Shown here one piece after another: positions 43,480-53,688 of a stretch of 64,000 bases of DNA (position 1 is the stretch's first letter; each line of letters opens with the position of its first letter). Both the position numbers and the translations under genes were made by a program. This stretch comes from Candidatus Thorarchaeota archaeon (GTDB taxonomy: Archaea; Asgardarchaeota; Thorarchaeia; Thorarchaeales; Thorarchaeaceae), in assembly GCA_008080745.1 (NCBI GenBank), contig SHMX01000008.1:1-64000 (forward strand). Direction: 5' to 3'. The notes below the pieces were generated by a model. The model saw only the letters and a list, made by a program, of their open reading frames with translations. It was not told the origin of the DNA and did not search any database.

Positions 43480-44946
43480 CTACTCCTCTTGGGGATTTAG
43501 ACATACTTCGTCATCAACAGGTTTACCACCTTCTTCAGCAGGGCTTAATCCTCTAAAAGCAGAGATTATCAAACCAATCACAATAAGGATGCTGAATGTG
43601 AATATGACTGATTGGACTGCTTGTTCGTAAGCTACTCCATAGACTAATGATGGATTCTGGATTAGAATGTAAGAGAAAAACCAACCGAAAGCTGCTGTAA
43701 CTGAAGCTATTCCAACTGAAAATCCTGTCGTTCTTGATATGTTAGTAAGAGCACTAATCACTCCCATGTACTGCTTCGGAGCAGAGGTCATTATGAAGTT
43801 ACCATTTGCCACCGTGAATAACGACATTCCAAATGACATAAGACTTACAGATATTATCATCAGAGGTATATTTCCTAGAGTTATTCCAAGAGATAAAAGA
43901 CCTATCATCTCTACTACAAGACCGAAGACAGTCTGATACTTTGCTTTCACTCTTTCTGAAACCCAACCTGAAATCGGTCCAGCAAAAGAAATTACTAAAG
44001 GATATGAAACCAAAAAGAGACCTGTGGCTGACTGTGTAAATCCTAAAGCTTCCTGAAGGTAATATGGTATCAAATAGCTAACTGGCACCATGGCCATGTA
44101 TGAGAATATTGCAGAAAAGATACTTGTTGATATTCTACGGTCCGATAGCACCTTTGTTGGGATAATCGGTGAACAGAAAACACGCTCCCTGTAAATGAAA
44201 CCCAAGAGAGCAACAATCATAATTGCAAAATAAGCCAGTGTCATAACAATGGAGGTTTCTGTAGCTACAGAAACGTAGTAAACCACTGTGAAAAGGAATA
44301 CAAAGAACAGTGCTGCCCCAACAGTATCAAAAGAGGTTTCCAATACTTTTTCGGTTTCTGGGATTATCGCCTTGACAATGAAAAATCCTACTAACCCAAT
44401 GGGTATGTTGATAAGAAATATTGATTGCCAACCAAAGAATTCTGTAAGCACTCCTCCGAGTACTGGTCCAAGACCTAAAGCACCTGCTAATACAATGGAA
44501 TTCAAACCAATAGCTCGACCTCGGTTCTTTGGAGTTGTATAATATGTTACCAATGCAAGTCCATTTGCTGTCATCATGCTTGCACCGATAGCCTGCAAGA
44601 TTCTTGACATCACGAGTAGTATCAATGTTGATGATAAAGCACACATCAGCGATCCTGTTATGAAAATCAGCATTCCCACTTGGAATACTATTGTCTTTCC
44701 AAACCGATCGCCGAGTTTCCCCATTAGGGGCATAGCCGAGGTAATTATGAGCAGGTATGCTAAAACAATCCATTGGATTTCTGACATTCCTACTCCCAAA
44801 CTATTTTGGATGGTAACGAGTGAAACGTTTATGATTGAAGAATCCAGAGCAGATAAGAAAACACCAAAACTTGTAGCTGCCACAATCCTATACGGACCAA
44901 TTTTTGGTTTCTGTGAAACTTGGGATGACCCCGTTTCCTGTTCCAT
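43480..44946 (-). CDS. MFS drug-efflux transporter, 14-helix type
   Basis: This protein of about 488 residues matches the DHA2 (EmrB/QacA) family: FLSALDSSIINVSLVTI in helix 1, the motif-A loop GKLGDRFGKT, and motif C-like GPVLGGVLTEFFGW. About 14 helices are visible. It exports drugs or metabolites by proton exchange. The ATG at 44946 is used. The gene converges with the M48 protease, the stops being only a few bases apart. Confidence 0.88.
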   Translation of the reverse strand: MEQETGSSQVSQKPKIGPYRIVAATSFGVFLSALDSSIINVSLVTIQNSLGVGMSEIQWIVLAYLLIITSAMPLMGKLGDRFGKTIVFQVGMLIFITGSLMCALSSTLILLVMSRILQAIGASMMTANGLALVTYYTTPKNRGRAIGLNSIVLAGALGLGPVLGGVLTEFFGWQSIFLINIPIGLVGFFIVKAIIPETEKVLETSFDTVGAALFFVFLFTVVYYVSVATETSIVMTLAYFAIMIVALLGFIYRERVFCSPIIPTKVLSDRRISTSIFSAIFSYMAMVPVSYLIPYYLQEALGFTQSATGLFLVSYPLVISFAGPISGWVSERVKAKYQTVFGLVVEMIGLLSLGITLGNIPLMIISVSLMSFGMSLFTVANGNFIMTSAPKQYMGVISALTNISRTTGFSVGIASVTAAFGWFFSYILIQNPSLVYGVAYEQAVQSVIFTFSILIVIGLIISAFRGLSPAEEGGKPVDDEVCLNPQEE

Positions 44947-45079
44947 ATTGAATCCACTCTTGAAAATCAACCATTAAAAATCAAGTTAAGAGGTTATGGA
45001 TATAACTTACTCTCCATATTGGAAATCAGAACTGCATGTGACCCAATGATTTTTCAACATTAGTTTTTTCTACTGAACT

Positions 45080-45898
45080 ATGTCTGATCCAGTTTCAATT
45101 CAGTCACAGCTAAGACGTGAAATCGATTATAGTATAGAAATCTGGAAAACTATCCTTCTAGATGAAATTGGTGAAGATATCGAATACGTTTACTCCAAAG
45201 GATCATGTATAAAGAATTGGGATTCTCCTATTGATTATGTCCCATTTGTAAGTGATGTTGATATTCATGCATATCTAGTAACAGATGAGAAGGCAAGAGA
45301 TGTTGAGTCTGATCTAGGTCTTGCTTTCAAAGTTTCCTCTAGATACAAGAGAGAATTTTCCGAGGCACACCCAGATGCTCTTCATCTGCCAAGAATTCAA
45401 TTTCTGGTTTTGAATGAATTTTCAAAAAGCCACCTTTATTGTCCTCCAAAACCTTCACAGGTTAGAACTATCATAGGCACCGTGCCTAAGAAACGTTTAC
45501 CACTTCCTGAAGATATTCGAAAAGTAGATCGAACCAATCTTCAATCAGAACGAAAATTTCTTGAGACCTTACCTATGGGTATCATCGACAGGGTCGACTT
45601 GGAATTATGGACAATGCTTAGAAGATTCAGTTTTCGTGTTTCTCCAGCACCAGTCAGAGTAATCACCCAATCACATCGGGATCCTGTTGAAGTCTGGAAT
45701 TGGAACCGTACTAAAATTTCAGAATACCTCAAAGAACATGGGATGCAGCTAATTGCAGAAGAATATACAAAATTCTATGAACTTGGATGGAAATTATTCA
45801 GGGCCAATTTTGAAGGAATTGAGCTCTATCATGAGATTTTTTCCACAGGTACAAGACTACTCTCTTCTTGTATAGCATGTGTCGAAGATGTCCAATAA
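45080..45898 (+). CDS. Nucleotidyltransferase-fold protein
   Basis: This 272-residue protein has VYSKGSCIKNWDSP followed by VSDVDIHAYL, a GS...DxD pattern of pol-beta-type nucleotidyltransferases. The remainder (about residues 100-272) is helical and includes RRFSFRVSPAPVRVI. No kinase- or antibiotic-specific motif was found, so the substrate is unknown. It converges on the first of three histidine kinase genes, 7 bases apart. Confidence 0.65.
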   Translation: MSDPVSIQSQLRREIDYSIEIWKTILLDEIGEDIEYVYSKGSCIKNWDSPIDYVPFVSDVDIHAYLVTDEKARDVESDLGLAFKVSSRYKREFSEAHPDALHLPRIQFLVLNEFSKSHLYCPPKPSQVRTIIGTVPKKRLPLPEDIRKVDRTNLQSERKFLETLPMGIIDRVDLELWTMLRRFSFRVSPAPVRVITQSHRDPVEVWNWNRTKISEYLKEHGMQLIAEEYTKFYELGWKLFRANFEGIELYHEIFSTGTRLLSSCIACVEDVQ

Positions 45899-45905
45899 AT
45901 GATAA

Positions 45906-47894
45906 TTAGAACAATAGTGGAAGTTTTATCCTAAATACTGCTCCTTCACTTGAATCATTGAGATGAATTTTCCCACCACATGCCCAAATTATTTGTCGGG
46001 TTAAGTAGAGACCGAGACCTCCTCCACTAGTAGATGTTCCTCTACTAAACAAACGGGGACGTATCTCCTCTGGAATTCCTGGTCCATTATCACTTATTGT
46101 TATGATTACATAATCCCCTTCTCGGGACACACCAATTGTCACTTCAGGTTTTTCACCACAATACTGCGCACTATTTCTTAGAATATTTTCAAAAGCCATT
46201 GGGAGTAATGATCCTCCGGCCACTCGAAGATGTTCATTCTTCTCCTTTACTTCTATTTTGACTTTCAAACCACGATGTGCCTTTTCCGCCTGTGATGTTA
46301 CACCTTGAATAAGTTTGATAATATTCGATTGAACCTCCTTATCCATTCTATCAAATGATTTCACGAGTTGAGTCATTCTTTCAGCAGCGGCTAGCGCTGA
46401 TTCTATCATTTCATTAGCTGTTCCAGAAATATCAGATGAAAACATTTGGATAGCTTCAATATAGCCTAATACTACTTGTAAATCGTTGCCGACGTCGTGA
46501 CGAAGAAGACTTGCATACAATTCTGATTCTCTTCTTCTCTGTTCAGCTAAATCCTCCATGCGCTTCCTTTCAGTGACATCGATACAAACAGCAATGGTAC
46601 CATTTACTTTACCGTCAGCATCCTTAGCAGGGACAGCAGATATCCTGAAAATCCGAATTTCTTCATCTTTTCGAATCATCTCCATTTCATAAGTGGAGAT
46701 TTTTTTCTTCCTTCGTCTTAGGGTTTCAGTAATCAGTAATGGTAACTCTTTGGAAGGTACAAGGTCAGTAATTTTTTTCTTTACTAATTCCTCTGGGTCA
46801 TATTGTAACATCTTACAAATCGTTCTATTTGCAAAGATAATCGATTCATCCAATCCCACCACCATTAACCCTTCTGGTATGGTTTCAAGAAGGAATCTAT
46901 ATTCCTTTTCTCTTCTTTGAATTCTCTCTTCTGTGAGTTTTTTGGATGTGACATCAATGAAGGTTGCTTGAATTGCGGTTTCTCCTTCATATTCGATTCT
47001 TCTAGCAAACATCTCAAGATATCTATAAGTTCCGTCTTTGTGCAAAGCTCTTACCAAATAGTAGGGTGAAACATTTTCTCCTTGTAGACTCCTTCGAAAT
47101 CTCCCAAAGAAATCTTCTCTTTGTTCAGGGTCTACAAGTCCAATGATTTCTTCTGGAGAAAGCCCAAGTAACTCTTCGTTTGAAAAACCAAGTGATTTTG
47201 ATATTGATGGATTGGCAAAGATGAAAGCTGGTTCAGGGCCCTTTATTACCACTATCCCTTGTGATGATTGAAGTACCAGATTTCGATATCGTTCTTCAGA
47301 TTTCTTTAGAGCTATTTCACTCAGTTTTCTTTCGAAGGCCTCCATAAATGGAACAGTCAAGTTTTGAATATCTTCAACATCATGACCATCAAACTCTCTC
47401 TTATCATCAGCAAATGCAAAGAAACCGAAGAGTTTTCCTGAGCGCTTCAACGGTATTCCAATAAAATGCGTGAGAATCAGTGGTGCGGCTGAGGATATCT
47501 TCTTTGGAGTTATTTCAGCTAATTTATCATAAATGATTGAAACACTTTCATTACGAACTGGTTTAATGGGTGTGGTGACTTGGTAGATCATTGGCTGGGA
47601 GGTTTTTTCTAGAAATGAATCTGGGAATTTTTGTGATGATTGGGCCAAAATACGGATTTTTTTCTTCTCTTGAAACTGTGCTAATATGCCATGTTCACAT
47701 TCTAATACGTTTATAATTACCGAGAGACCTAGTGATGCTACTTCGTCTAGGCTTTCACAATTGTTGGTTTCAATCAGAATATGATTTATCGCATCCAGAA
47801 GCTCATTTCTTCGCTGAAGCTGGCTGGTAGTGTCAGAGGGAAAATTCTTTTGATGATTTTCCTTTGTATCATTATTTCTAGTAGGATCTGACAT
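45906..47894 (-). CDS. Soluble sensor histidine kinase, GAF-PAS-PAS
   Basis: This 662-residue protein has a GAF-like domain at about residues 25-195 (DEVASLGLSVIINVLECEHG), two PAS domains (about 200-320 and 330-445), the phospho-acceptor LLRHDVGNDLQVVLGYI, and an ATPase domain with ENILRNSAQYCG, DNGPGIP and GGLGLYLTRQII. There is no membrane segment, so it should sense an intracellular signal. It lies third of three consecutive kinases on the minus strand; gaps of about 100 bases leave co-transcription open. No receiver-domain gene is in the window. Confidence 0.9.
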   Translation of the reverse strand: MSDPTRNNDTKENHQKNFPSDTTSQLQRRNELLDAINHILIETNNCESLDEVASLGLSVIINVLECEHGILAQFQEKKKIRILAQSSQKFPDSFLEKTSQPMIYQVTTPIKPVRNESVSIIYDKLAEITPKKISSAAPLILTHFIGIPLKRSGKLFGFFAFADDKREFDGHDVEDIQNLTVPFMEAFERKLSEIALKKSEERYRNLVLQSSQGIVVIKGPEPAFIFANPSISKSLGFSNEELLGLSPEEIIGLVDPEQREDFFGRFRRSLQGENVSPYYLVRALHKDGTYRYLEMFARRIEYEGETAIQATFIDVTSKKLTEERIQRREKEYRFLLETIPEGLMVVGLDESIIFANRTICKMLQYDPEELVKKKITDLVPSKELPLLITETLRRRKKKISTYEMEMIRKDEEIRIFRISAVPAKDADGKVNGTIAVCIDVTERKRMEDLAEQRRRESELYASLLRHDVGNDLQVVLGYIEAIQMFSSDISGTANEMIESALAAAERMTQLVKSFDRMDKEVQSNIIKLIQGVTSQAEKAHRGLKVKIEVKEKNEHLRVAGGSLLPMAFENILRNSAQYCGEKPEVTIGVSREGDYVIITISDNGPGIPEEIRPRLFSRGTSTSGGGLGLYLTRQIIWACGGKIHLNDSSEGAVFRIKLPLLF

Positions 47895-48014
47895 ATGCTA
47901 GGTCCCCAGCTGATAGCGTGATTATTTCCAATTAGTTTCGTAATAGTACAAGTGTCCCAGCTGTACTATTCCTTTCCTTACAAAACTCGCTTTTCAATGA
48001 TTACCCGATGAATA

Positions 48015-49832
48015 TCAAACAGATATAGGTATCATAATTCTAAATGTCGCACCAAGACCTTCTTGTGGTGGGAGCAATTCAATAGTTCCACCTAATGCAT
48101 GGATAATATTTCGGGATAAAAAGAGACCGAGACCTCCTCCACTGGTGGATGCACCTCTCTGAAAAAGTCTATCTTTAATCTCTCGGGGAACTCCTGGACC
48201 ATTATCACTGACAATTATGCAGACATAGTCCCCCTTCTTATTTACTGTAACTGTGACGATAGGCTCATCTCCAGCATGGGCAACAGCATTTCGATAGAGA
48301 TTTTCAAATACCGCTGGGAGCAATCTGCTTCCTGGAACCATTAGACCTTTCACTTGATCGTCAATGTGTACATTAATCTTCAAATCTACTTCTGCTTCTT
48401 CCGCTTTAGCTGAAACCTCTCTAACCAGTTTCGCAATGTTCCTTTCAATCGAATCTCTTTTTCTACTAAATGCCTTGAGAAGATCTGACATTCTCTCACA
48501 TACAGCTCGAGCGGAGCTTAGCATCTCGTTTAGCTCGCTTGTATCCCCAACTGTAATCATCTCTATCATATCTATGTAACCTTGGATTAACTGCAAATCG
48601 TTACCAACATCATGTCTAAGAAGACTGGAGTATATTTCCAGTTCTTTCCGAGTCTGTTCTTTCATCTCTTGATTTTTCTTTCGTTCAATGTATAATCCCA
48701 AATCAAGAGCAACTGCGTCTAACAGATCCTTTTCTTGATCGAGGAAGGGGTCTGACTCGCTTTTTGGCAATCTTAATTCCCTAGGGTATATCACTTCGAT
48801 TTTCCCGTGTTCTTCATTAAATATCTCAATGTTTTTAGAGAGAAAATATTCTTCTGATCCTAATGATTGGATTTCTACATGGTATCCTTCAATAATGATT
48901 CGCACATTTGCAAGGTGAGGATATTGAAGTGCCCCCTGAACCAGATTTACAACTTGAAACAGGACATCTTCTAGTGGTTTATCAGTATCAGATAATTCGT
49001 TCGTAACAGACCTGAGGCAGACAATTTCTCTTGTAGTTCTCTCGAGTTCTTCTTTATCTCTTTTCCGGCCGAGATATCCACCAAGTGCTCTAGCTAGTGA
49101 ATCTAACAGGTCTCTCTCTTGCTTTCTAAAGGGACCTTCGAACTCTTCAGGAAATTCTTCAAGTAAACATACTCGAATCTCTCCCACTTTTTGATTCATG
49201 ATGTATACATCTGCTATCTGACACCATTCTGTTTCTTCGAAGTTTTCAGTCTGAGCAGTAACACCTTCACAGGTAACTTTTGACGCAGTACTGTCTGGAT
49301 ATTGGTATGCTGATGGAATGAGATGCGCAAGTGAATACAAAACTTCTTCTACCATTCTATTGGCGTCTGTAAGTAATTTCGAGCTCGAATATAGACATAC
49401 CAATTCTCTGATACTTTGTCGAAGATTACTGGTAGTTCGCTCAAGAATTTCCAAATACTGCTCTCTTTCAGTTATATCAATGACTATTGCAATCGCATGG
49501 GTATCCGAGTCATCTGTGACTCTTGGGATTGAACTAACCCGTACCCATTTCTTCTCTTGGTTCTTGGTTCTGATACTTAATTCGATGCAGGATGAGGTAC
49601 CCACAAAAAGTCCTTGTATTTTTTCTTGAACTAATTGTTGATCGTCCTCATCAATAATATCATGTAGTGATTTTCGTACAAGAGAAGGAATTGGTTCTCC
49701 AAGAATTGTAGCAAATGATTTGTTTGCATAGAGAATCTTAGCGTCTTCATCAATTATTACAACCGCCTCTGGAAGCATATCAAGTGCGTTCTGGAGATTG
49801 TTTTCACTTTTCTCTACTTGCGGATTATCCAT
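48015..49832 (-). CDS. Soluble sensor histidine kinase, PAS plus duplicated GAF-like domain
   Basis: This protein of about 605 residues has an N-terminal PAS domain (about 10-125). Two copies of a GAF-like domain follow, marked by HLIPSAYQYPDST and NLVQGALQYPHLANVRI, each with a preceding ERTT.E/R.L.CL.S helix. HisKA is LLRHDVGNDLQLIQGYIDMI; the ATPase motifs are ENLYRNAVAHAGDEP, DNGPGVP and GGLGLFLSRNII. It is soluble. AAGGAG lies about 14 bases before the ATG; a TTG at 49856 is the longer option. Confidence 0.9.
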   Translation of the reverse strand: MDNPQVEKSENNLQNALDMLPEAVVIIDEDAKILYANKSFATILGEPIPSLVRKSLHDIIDEDDQQLVQEKIQGLFVGTSSCIELSIRTKNQEKKWVRVSSIPRVTDDSDTHAIAIVIDITEREQYLEILERTTSNLRQSIRELVCLYSSSKLLTDANRMVEEVLYSLAHLIPSAYQYPDSTASKVTCEGVTAQTENFEETEWCQIADVYIMNQKVGEIRVCLLEEFPEEFEGPFRKQERDLLDSLARALGGYLGRKRDKEELERTTREIVCLRSVTNELSDTDKPLEDVLFQVVNLVQGALQYPHLANVRIIIEGYHVEIQSLGSEEYFLSKNIEIFNEEHGKIEVIYPRELRLPKSESDPFLDQEKDLLDAVALDLGLYIERKKNQEMKEQTRKELEIYSSLLRHDVGNDLQLIQGYIDMIEMITVGDTSELNEMLSSARAVCERMSDLLKAFSRKRDSIERNIAKLVREVSAKAEEAEVDLKINVHIDDQVKGLMVPGSRLLPAVFENLYRNAVAHAGDEPIVTVTVNKKGDYVCIIVSDNGPGVPREIKDRLFQRGASTSGGGLGLFLSRNIIHALGGTIELLPPQEGLGATFRIMIPISV

Positions 49833-49954
49833 TGAGGTCGGTTTTTCTCCTTCCAAGTTTCAATCCCCTTAGTAGATTAATTATTTCTATTTCTCGTTTG
49901 GTCACTAAGAGTCTACGGGATTTAAAGCAGATAAACCAATCCGCTACGGGCATT

Positions 49955-51379
49955 TCAAATGGGTAAAATAATTTTGAACACAGCACCTTCTGACTTCTGA
50001 AGCTCAATAGTTCCATTGAGACTTTCGATAATTTGTTTTGTGAGGTAGAGGCCTAGACCACCACCTCTGGTAGATACACCCTTATTGAACAGCTTCTTTC
50101 TGATACTTGGATCTACCCCGGGACCGTCATCAGAAACAATGATTTGAAGAGTTTTATCCACTTTTGTACAATGTACTTTCACTGTAGGGGTTTCTCCCGC
50201 ATGCATAGCTGCATTTCTGAACAGATTGACAAAAGCCACTGGTAATAATCTGGATGATGGAGCTTTGATTCCTCTCACCGCTTCATCACAGATCACTTCA
50301 ATTTTGAGGTTGGCATTTGCTTTCTCAGATTGTTCTGCGATAGATTCGAGAAGTAGACATATTTTCTCATCATACATGTCTTTCATTGGTGTAAATGTCT
50401 GAAGCAAGTTAGCCATCTGTTTTCCTATTGCTAGAGATTGAAGAAGTCTTTCTTGTGATATATTGTCTTCTTCAGGCAGTGAGTCTAGAGTTAGTTCTAC
50501 ATAACCCAATACTATCTGTAAATCCGAAGTGAGATCATGGCGCATTATAGATGTGTATAGTTCCAGCTCTCTTTCATATTGTTTTTGAACATCTTCATGA
50601 TGTTTTCTTTCAGATATATCCCGTAAAAACGACATGAATAATACTTGTTCTGGAGTGTGAAGATGACCAAGAGATATCTCTACAGGTATCCTCTTTCCTT
50701 CTTTAGTAAAGATAGTTCTCTCAAAAACATCTGATTCAAAGCCCTCTTTTTGCTGATAAACAGGATGTCTAGGATGGGTTCGTTCTTCTGGAGCAACTAG
50801 GTTCCTACTGTTCATACCAAGAAGCTCATTCCGGGAATAACCAAATAAGTCACAAGCTGCTTGATTTGCTTGAATGATGATTTCATCTGAGGTTTCAATA
50901 GTTATTGCTTCTTGTGCTCCCTCAAAAAGGAGTTTGTATCTCTTTTGACTGACTTCAAGAGCTTTTTTAGCGGTTTTTTCATCCGTGATATCATCTACAA
51001 TACCTACAGTTCCAGTAATCTCGCCTTCGGAATTCCTCCAGGGTGCTGCGGATACTCTCAGAATTCTGCATTCTCCATTCTTACGGGTCATAGACAATTC
51101 ATATACTGACGGATTGCCCTCTATCCTCTGACTGGTTTGACTCTCAATCTCTTGAGTATATTCTGTGTCGATAAAATCAAAAATACTGTTACCAATCAAT
51201 TCCTCTATTTCATACCCCATCACATTTGCCATATGCTCGTTAACAAAAATAAACTCCTCTTGGAGATTGACAATTGCTATACCTCGTGGTAGAGATGTTA
51301 CTGCCTGCCATACTGACTTAAGGTCGGCATTCAAGAGTTTTCTTAACTCGTCAACTGATATTTCCGGTTTATGTTTCAT
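49955..51379 (-). CDS. Soluble sensor histidine kinase, PAS-PAS
   Basis: This protein of about 474 residues has PAS 1 at about 25-140 (IAIVNLQEEFIFVNEHMANV), PAS 2 at about 150-270 (ITIETSDEIIIQANQAACDL), phospho-acceptor SIMRHDLTSDLQIVLGYV, N-box VNLFRNAAMHAGETP, DDGPGVDP and GGLGLYLTKQII. It has no membrane helix. The ATG at 51379 with GGAG 10 bases upstream is preferred to a GTG at 51421. It is first of the three kinases in transcription order. Confidence 0.9.
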   Translation of the reverse strand: MKHKPEISVDELRKLLNADLKSVWQAVTSLPRGIAIVNLQEEFIFVNEHMANVMGYEIEELIGNSIFDFIDTEYTQEIESQTSQRIEGNPSVYELSMTRKNGECRILRVSAAPWRNSEGEITGTVGIVDDITDEKTAKKALEVSQKRYKLLFEGAQEAITIETSDEIIIQANQAACDLFGYSRNELLGMNSRNLVAPEERTHPRHPVYQQKEGFESDVFERTIFTKEGKRIPVEISLGHLHTPEQVLFMSFLRDISERKHHEDVQKQYERELELYTSIMRHDLTSDLQIVLGYVELTLDSLPEEDNISQERLLQSLAIGKQMANLLQTFTPMKDMYDEKICLLLESIAEQSEKANANLKIEVICDEAVRGIKAPSSRLLPVAFVNLFRNAAMHAGETPTVKVHCTKVDKTLQIIVSDDGPGVDPSIRKKLFNKGVSTRGGGLGLYLTKQIIESLNGTIELQKSEGAVFKIILPI

Positions 51380-51585
51380 ACTGGCCAATCTCCAGATATA
51401 GGAGCATAGCCTTCCCACCACATGATTGAACTCCCTTGTCTATGTTTCTTAGATTATTAGTTATCAATGTTGTCGAAGTTTTTCGTTGTGGGCTGGTATC
51501 ATTTCACCTTATTTCCTATATCAAGGTGTTTGTGTTCAATATTGTGCTCTTTCCCTACTCCTTTTATTTAGGTTATTTGAAAGAA

Positions 51586-52938
51586 ATGCCCATGAGAACT
51601 CTCAAAAAAATGGGTTATAGTGTTGGTAGTATTACTGCTACTCTTCCACAATATATGATTCAGACGTACATCTTCATCCATTACTTAACTCGTCTTCATA
51701 TGAATGAGTTCTGGCTTGCTGGCGCTTTATCCATTTGGGCCGTATGGAATGCTGTAAATGATCCCATTTTCGGATATCTATCTGACAAAACTAGAACACG
51801 GTTTGGTAAAAGAGTACCTTGGATTGCTATATTCGCAGTACCTTTAGCTTTGACCACTTATCTTGTATTTGCTCCTCCAGGTGATGCTTTTTCGTTGGGC
51901 AATCTTTCTCTCTTTGTCTGGTTGACAGTCACAATTATTCTCTACGACACTTGTTATACTATTGTAGTTCTTAATTGGACATCTCTATTTCCGGAGATGT
52001 TCACAAGCAATGAAGAGAGGTCTCAAGTTTCAGTTATTCGTCAGATCTTCTCTATCTTTGGTCTCATCGCAGGAACAGTAATCCCTGCAATTCTTGCTTC
52101 TACTATTGGATGGGGTACAGTAGCATTGGCTATTGGTCTTGTAGCAGCAATCTTTGCATTCCTCTCTCTTTCTGGTGTTGAAGAACGGGAAGAGTTCGCA
52201 AAAGAAGAACCACTACCAGTTATTCAATCAATGAAGCACACTTTTTCGAATAGATCGTTTCTAATATTTGTGCTATACAATTTCTTTGTGCAGTATGTTA
52301 TTGCAGTTGTAATGGGTGCTTTACCCTTCTTTGCTAAGTATGTTCTCTATGTTGACCTCTCATTGATATTTCTGACAGCATTCATCTCTGCAATTCTTTT
52401 CTTTGCCATCTGGAACAAAATGATTGTGGAAAAAGGACCTCGAACAACAGCCATTCTAACCATGTTCTGGGTCGGGGTTTCGCTAATAGGTATCATCTAT
52501 GTTAACGACCTCGTAACAGCACTGATTGTGATTGCCATAGCAGGAATGGGTGTTGGAGGATTTATGATCTTACCAGACATTCTCATCTCGTTTGCAATAG
52601 ACCATGATGAAATACAGACAGGTGTTAGACGTGAGGGGGCATATTTTGGTTTCAATGCTTTTGTCATGAGGTTCGCAATTGTGGCCCAGGCATGGACCTA
52701 CTCGCTTTTACTGTATGCATCAGGTTTTGATGAAACTCTACCTGTTCAGCCTGATAGTGCTATCTTTGCCCTGAGAATGCTTCTCTCTGTTATTCCCCTA
52801 ATTGCTGCTATAGTCGGTGCAATAATTATCTCTCAGTATCCATATCATGGAGAGAATCTCGAACGAATCCAACGAGAAATTGCACTTCTTCATATTGAGA
52901 AAAAGGGAAAACTTGAAGGCGACAAAACGACTTCGTAG
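51586..52938 (+). CDS. GPH-family cation symporter (MelB-like)
   Basis: This 450-residue protein has about 12 membrane helices. The early DPIFGYLSDKTRTRFGKRVP matches the glycoside-pentoside-hexuronide:cation symporter signature, and the mid-chain DTCYTIVVLNWTSLFPEM fits that family too. It probably imports a sugar, glycoside or related solute with Na+ or H+. The ATG at 51586 (MPMRTLKKMG) gives family length; the long upstream open frame overlaps the kinase promoter region and is rejected. TTTTATTTAGG about 30 bases upstream is a possible TATA box. Confidence 0.87.
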   Translation: MPMRTLKKMGYSVGSITATLPQYMIQTYIFIHYLTRLHMNEFWLAGALSIWAVWNAVNDPIFGYLSDKTRTRFGKRVPWIAIFAVPLALTTYLVFAPPGDAFSLGNLSLFVWLTVTIILYDTCYTIVVLNWTSLFPEMFTSNEERSQVSVIRQIFSIFGLIAGTVIPAILASTIGWGTVALAIGLVAAIFAFLSLSGVEEREEFAKEEPLPVIQSMKHTFSNRSFLIFVLYNFFVQYVIAVVMGALPFFAKYVLYVDLSLIFLTAFISAILFFAIWNKMIVEKGPRTTAILTMFWVGVSLIGIIYVNDLVTALIVIAIAGMGVGGFMILPDILISFAIDHDEIQTGVRREGAYFGFNAFVMRFAIVAQAWTYSLLLYASGFDETLPVQPDSAIFALRMLLSVIPLIAAIVGAIIISQYPYHGENLERIQREIALLHIEKKGKLEGDKTTS

Positions 52939-52951
52939 TGGTTGTGATGCT

Positions 52952-53674
52952 GTGAAATCAACCCGGACAACAAAGATACGTAAATACTCAGACGAATCAG
53001 TTCATGAAGAACGTGACATAATCGTTAACGAACAAATTGTGGAAATTCGTACTTCTGAAAGGCAGCTGGGAGTATTAAGAACTAGTCCTGGTCTTGAAGA
53101 ATATCTTGCACTTGGATTTATTCTATCTATGGGTCATTGGCCCTTATCCAATCATTATCCCGAAGTTATTCGTCAAGACGATTATGTTCTAGTAATTCTA
53201 GATGAGGCCAGTATAGAAGATCATATTCGGGATATTGACGATATCTTTCCCCTTGAAAGTGACCTTATTCTAACAATAGATGACATTCAGGAACAACTAG
53301 ACTACATTCTTGAAAAACAGACAATCTATCAGAAGACTAGTGGTACATTCTCAGCACTATTGGTTGACACCATTGAGTACAAGAAATACTTCGCGGAAGA
53401 CATCAATCAATATGCAGCCATTGACAAGGTGATTGGAATGGGTCTTGCAAACGGGATACAATTTCCTGCAAGTTATCTTCTTATTACAGGTCCTATGCCA
53501 CGTGATATCGTAGAGCGTTGTATATGGGTTGAAATTCCATTGTTAGGGTCAAGTTCTGTTGCGAGTGACAAAGGCATTCAGGCTGCTGAAACCTTCAATA
53601 TCACTCTTCTTGGTTCAATTCAATCTGGTTCATTTTCAATGTATAATCAGGGAGCAGTGCGAATAGGGGAATAA
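52952..53674 (+). CDS. FdhD-family protein lacking active-site cysteines
   Basis: This protein of about 240 residues is collinear with FdhD, the sulfurtransferase that matures molybdenum/tungsten formate dehydrogenases. RTSPGLEEYLALGFILS matches the N-terminal family block, EDINQYAAIDKVIG the EDxGRHNAxDKxxG block, and LLGSIQSGSFSMYN the last strand. The CGxCG loop that carries sulfur is absent, and the TGGxHAA histidine region reads TSGTFSAL. It is therefore probably not a sulfurtransferase. The start is uncertain: GTG at 52952, or an ATG at 52847 inside the transporter gene. It directly follows the GPH transporter. No formate dehydrogenase gene is near. Confidence 0.75.
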   Translation: MKSTRTTKIRKYSDESVHEERDIIVNEQIVEIRTSERQLGVLRTSPGLEEYLALGFILSMGHWPLSNHYPEVIRQDDYVLVILDEASIEDHIRDIDDIFPLESDLILTIDDIQEQLDYILEKQTIYQKTSGTFSALLVDTIEYKKYFAEDINQYAAIDKVIGMGLANGIQFPASYLLITGPMPRDIVERCIWVEIPLLGSSSVASDKGIQAAETFNITLLGSIQSGSFSMYNQGAVRIGE

Positions 53675-53688
53675 ATCTCTAAGAGAGC

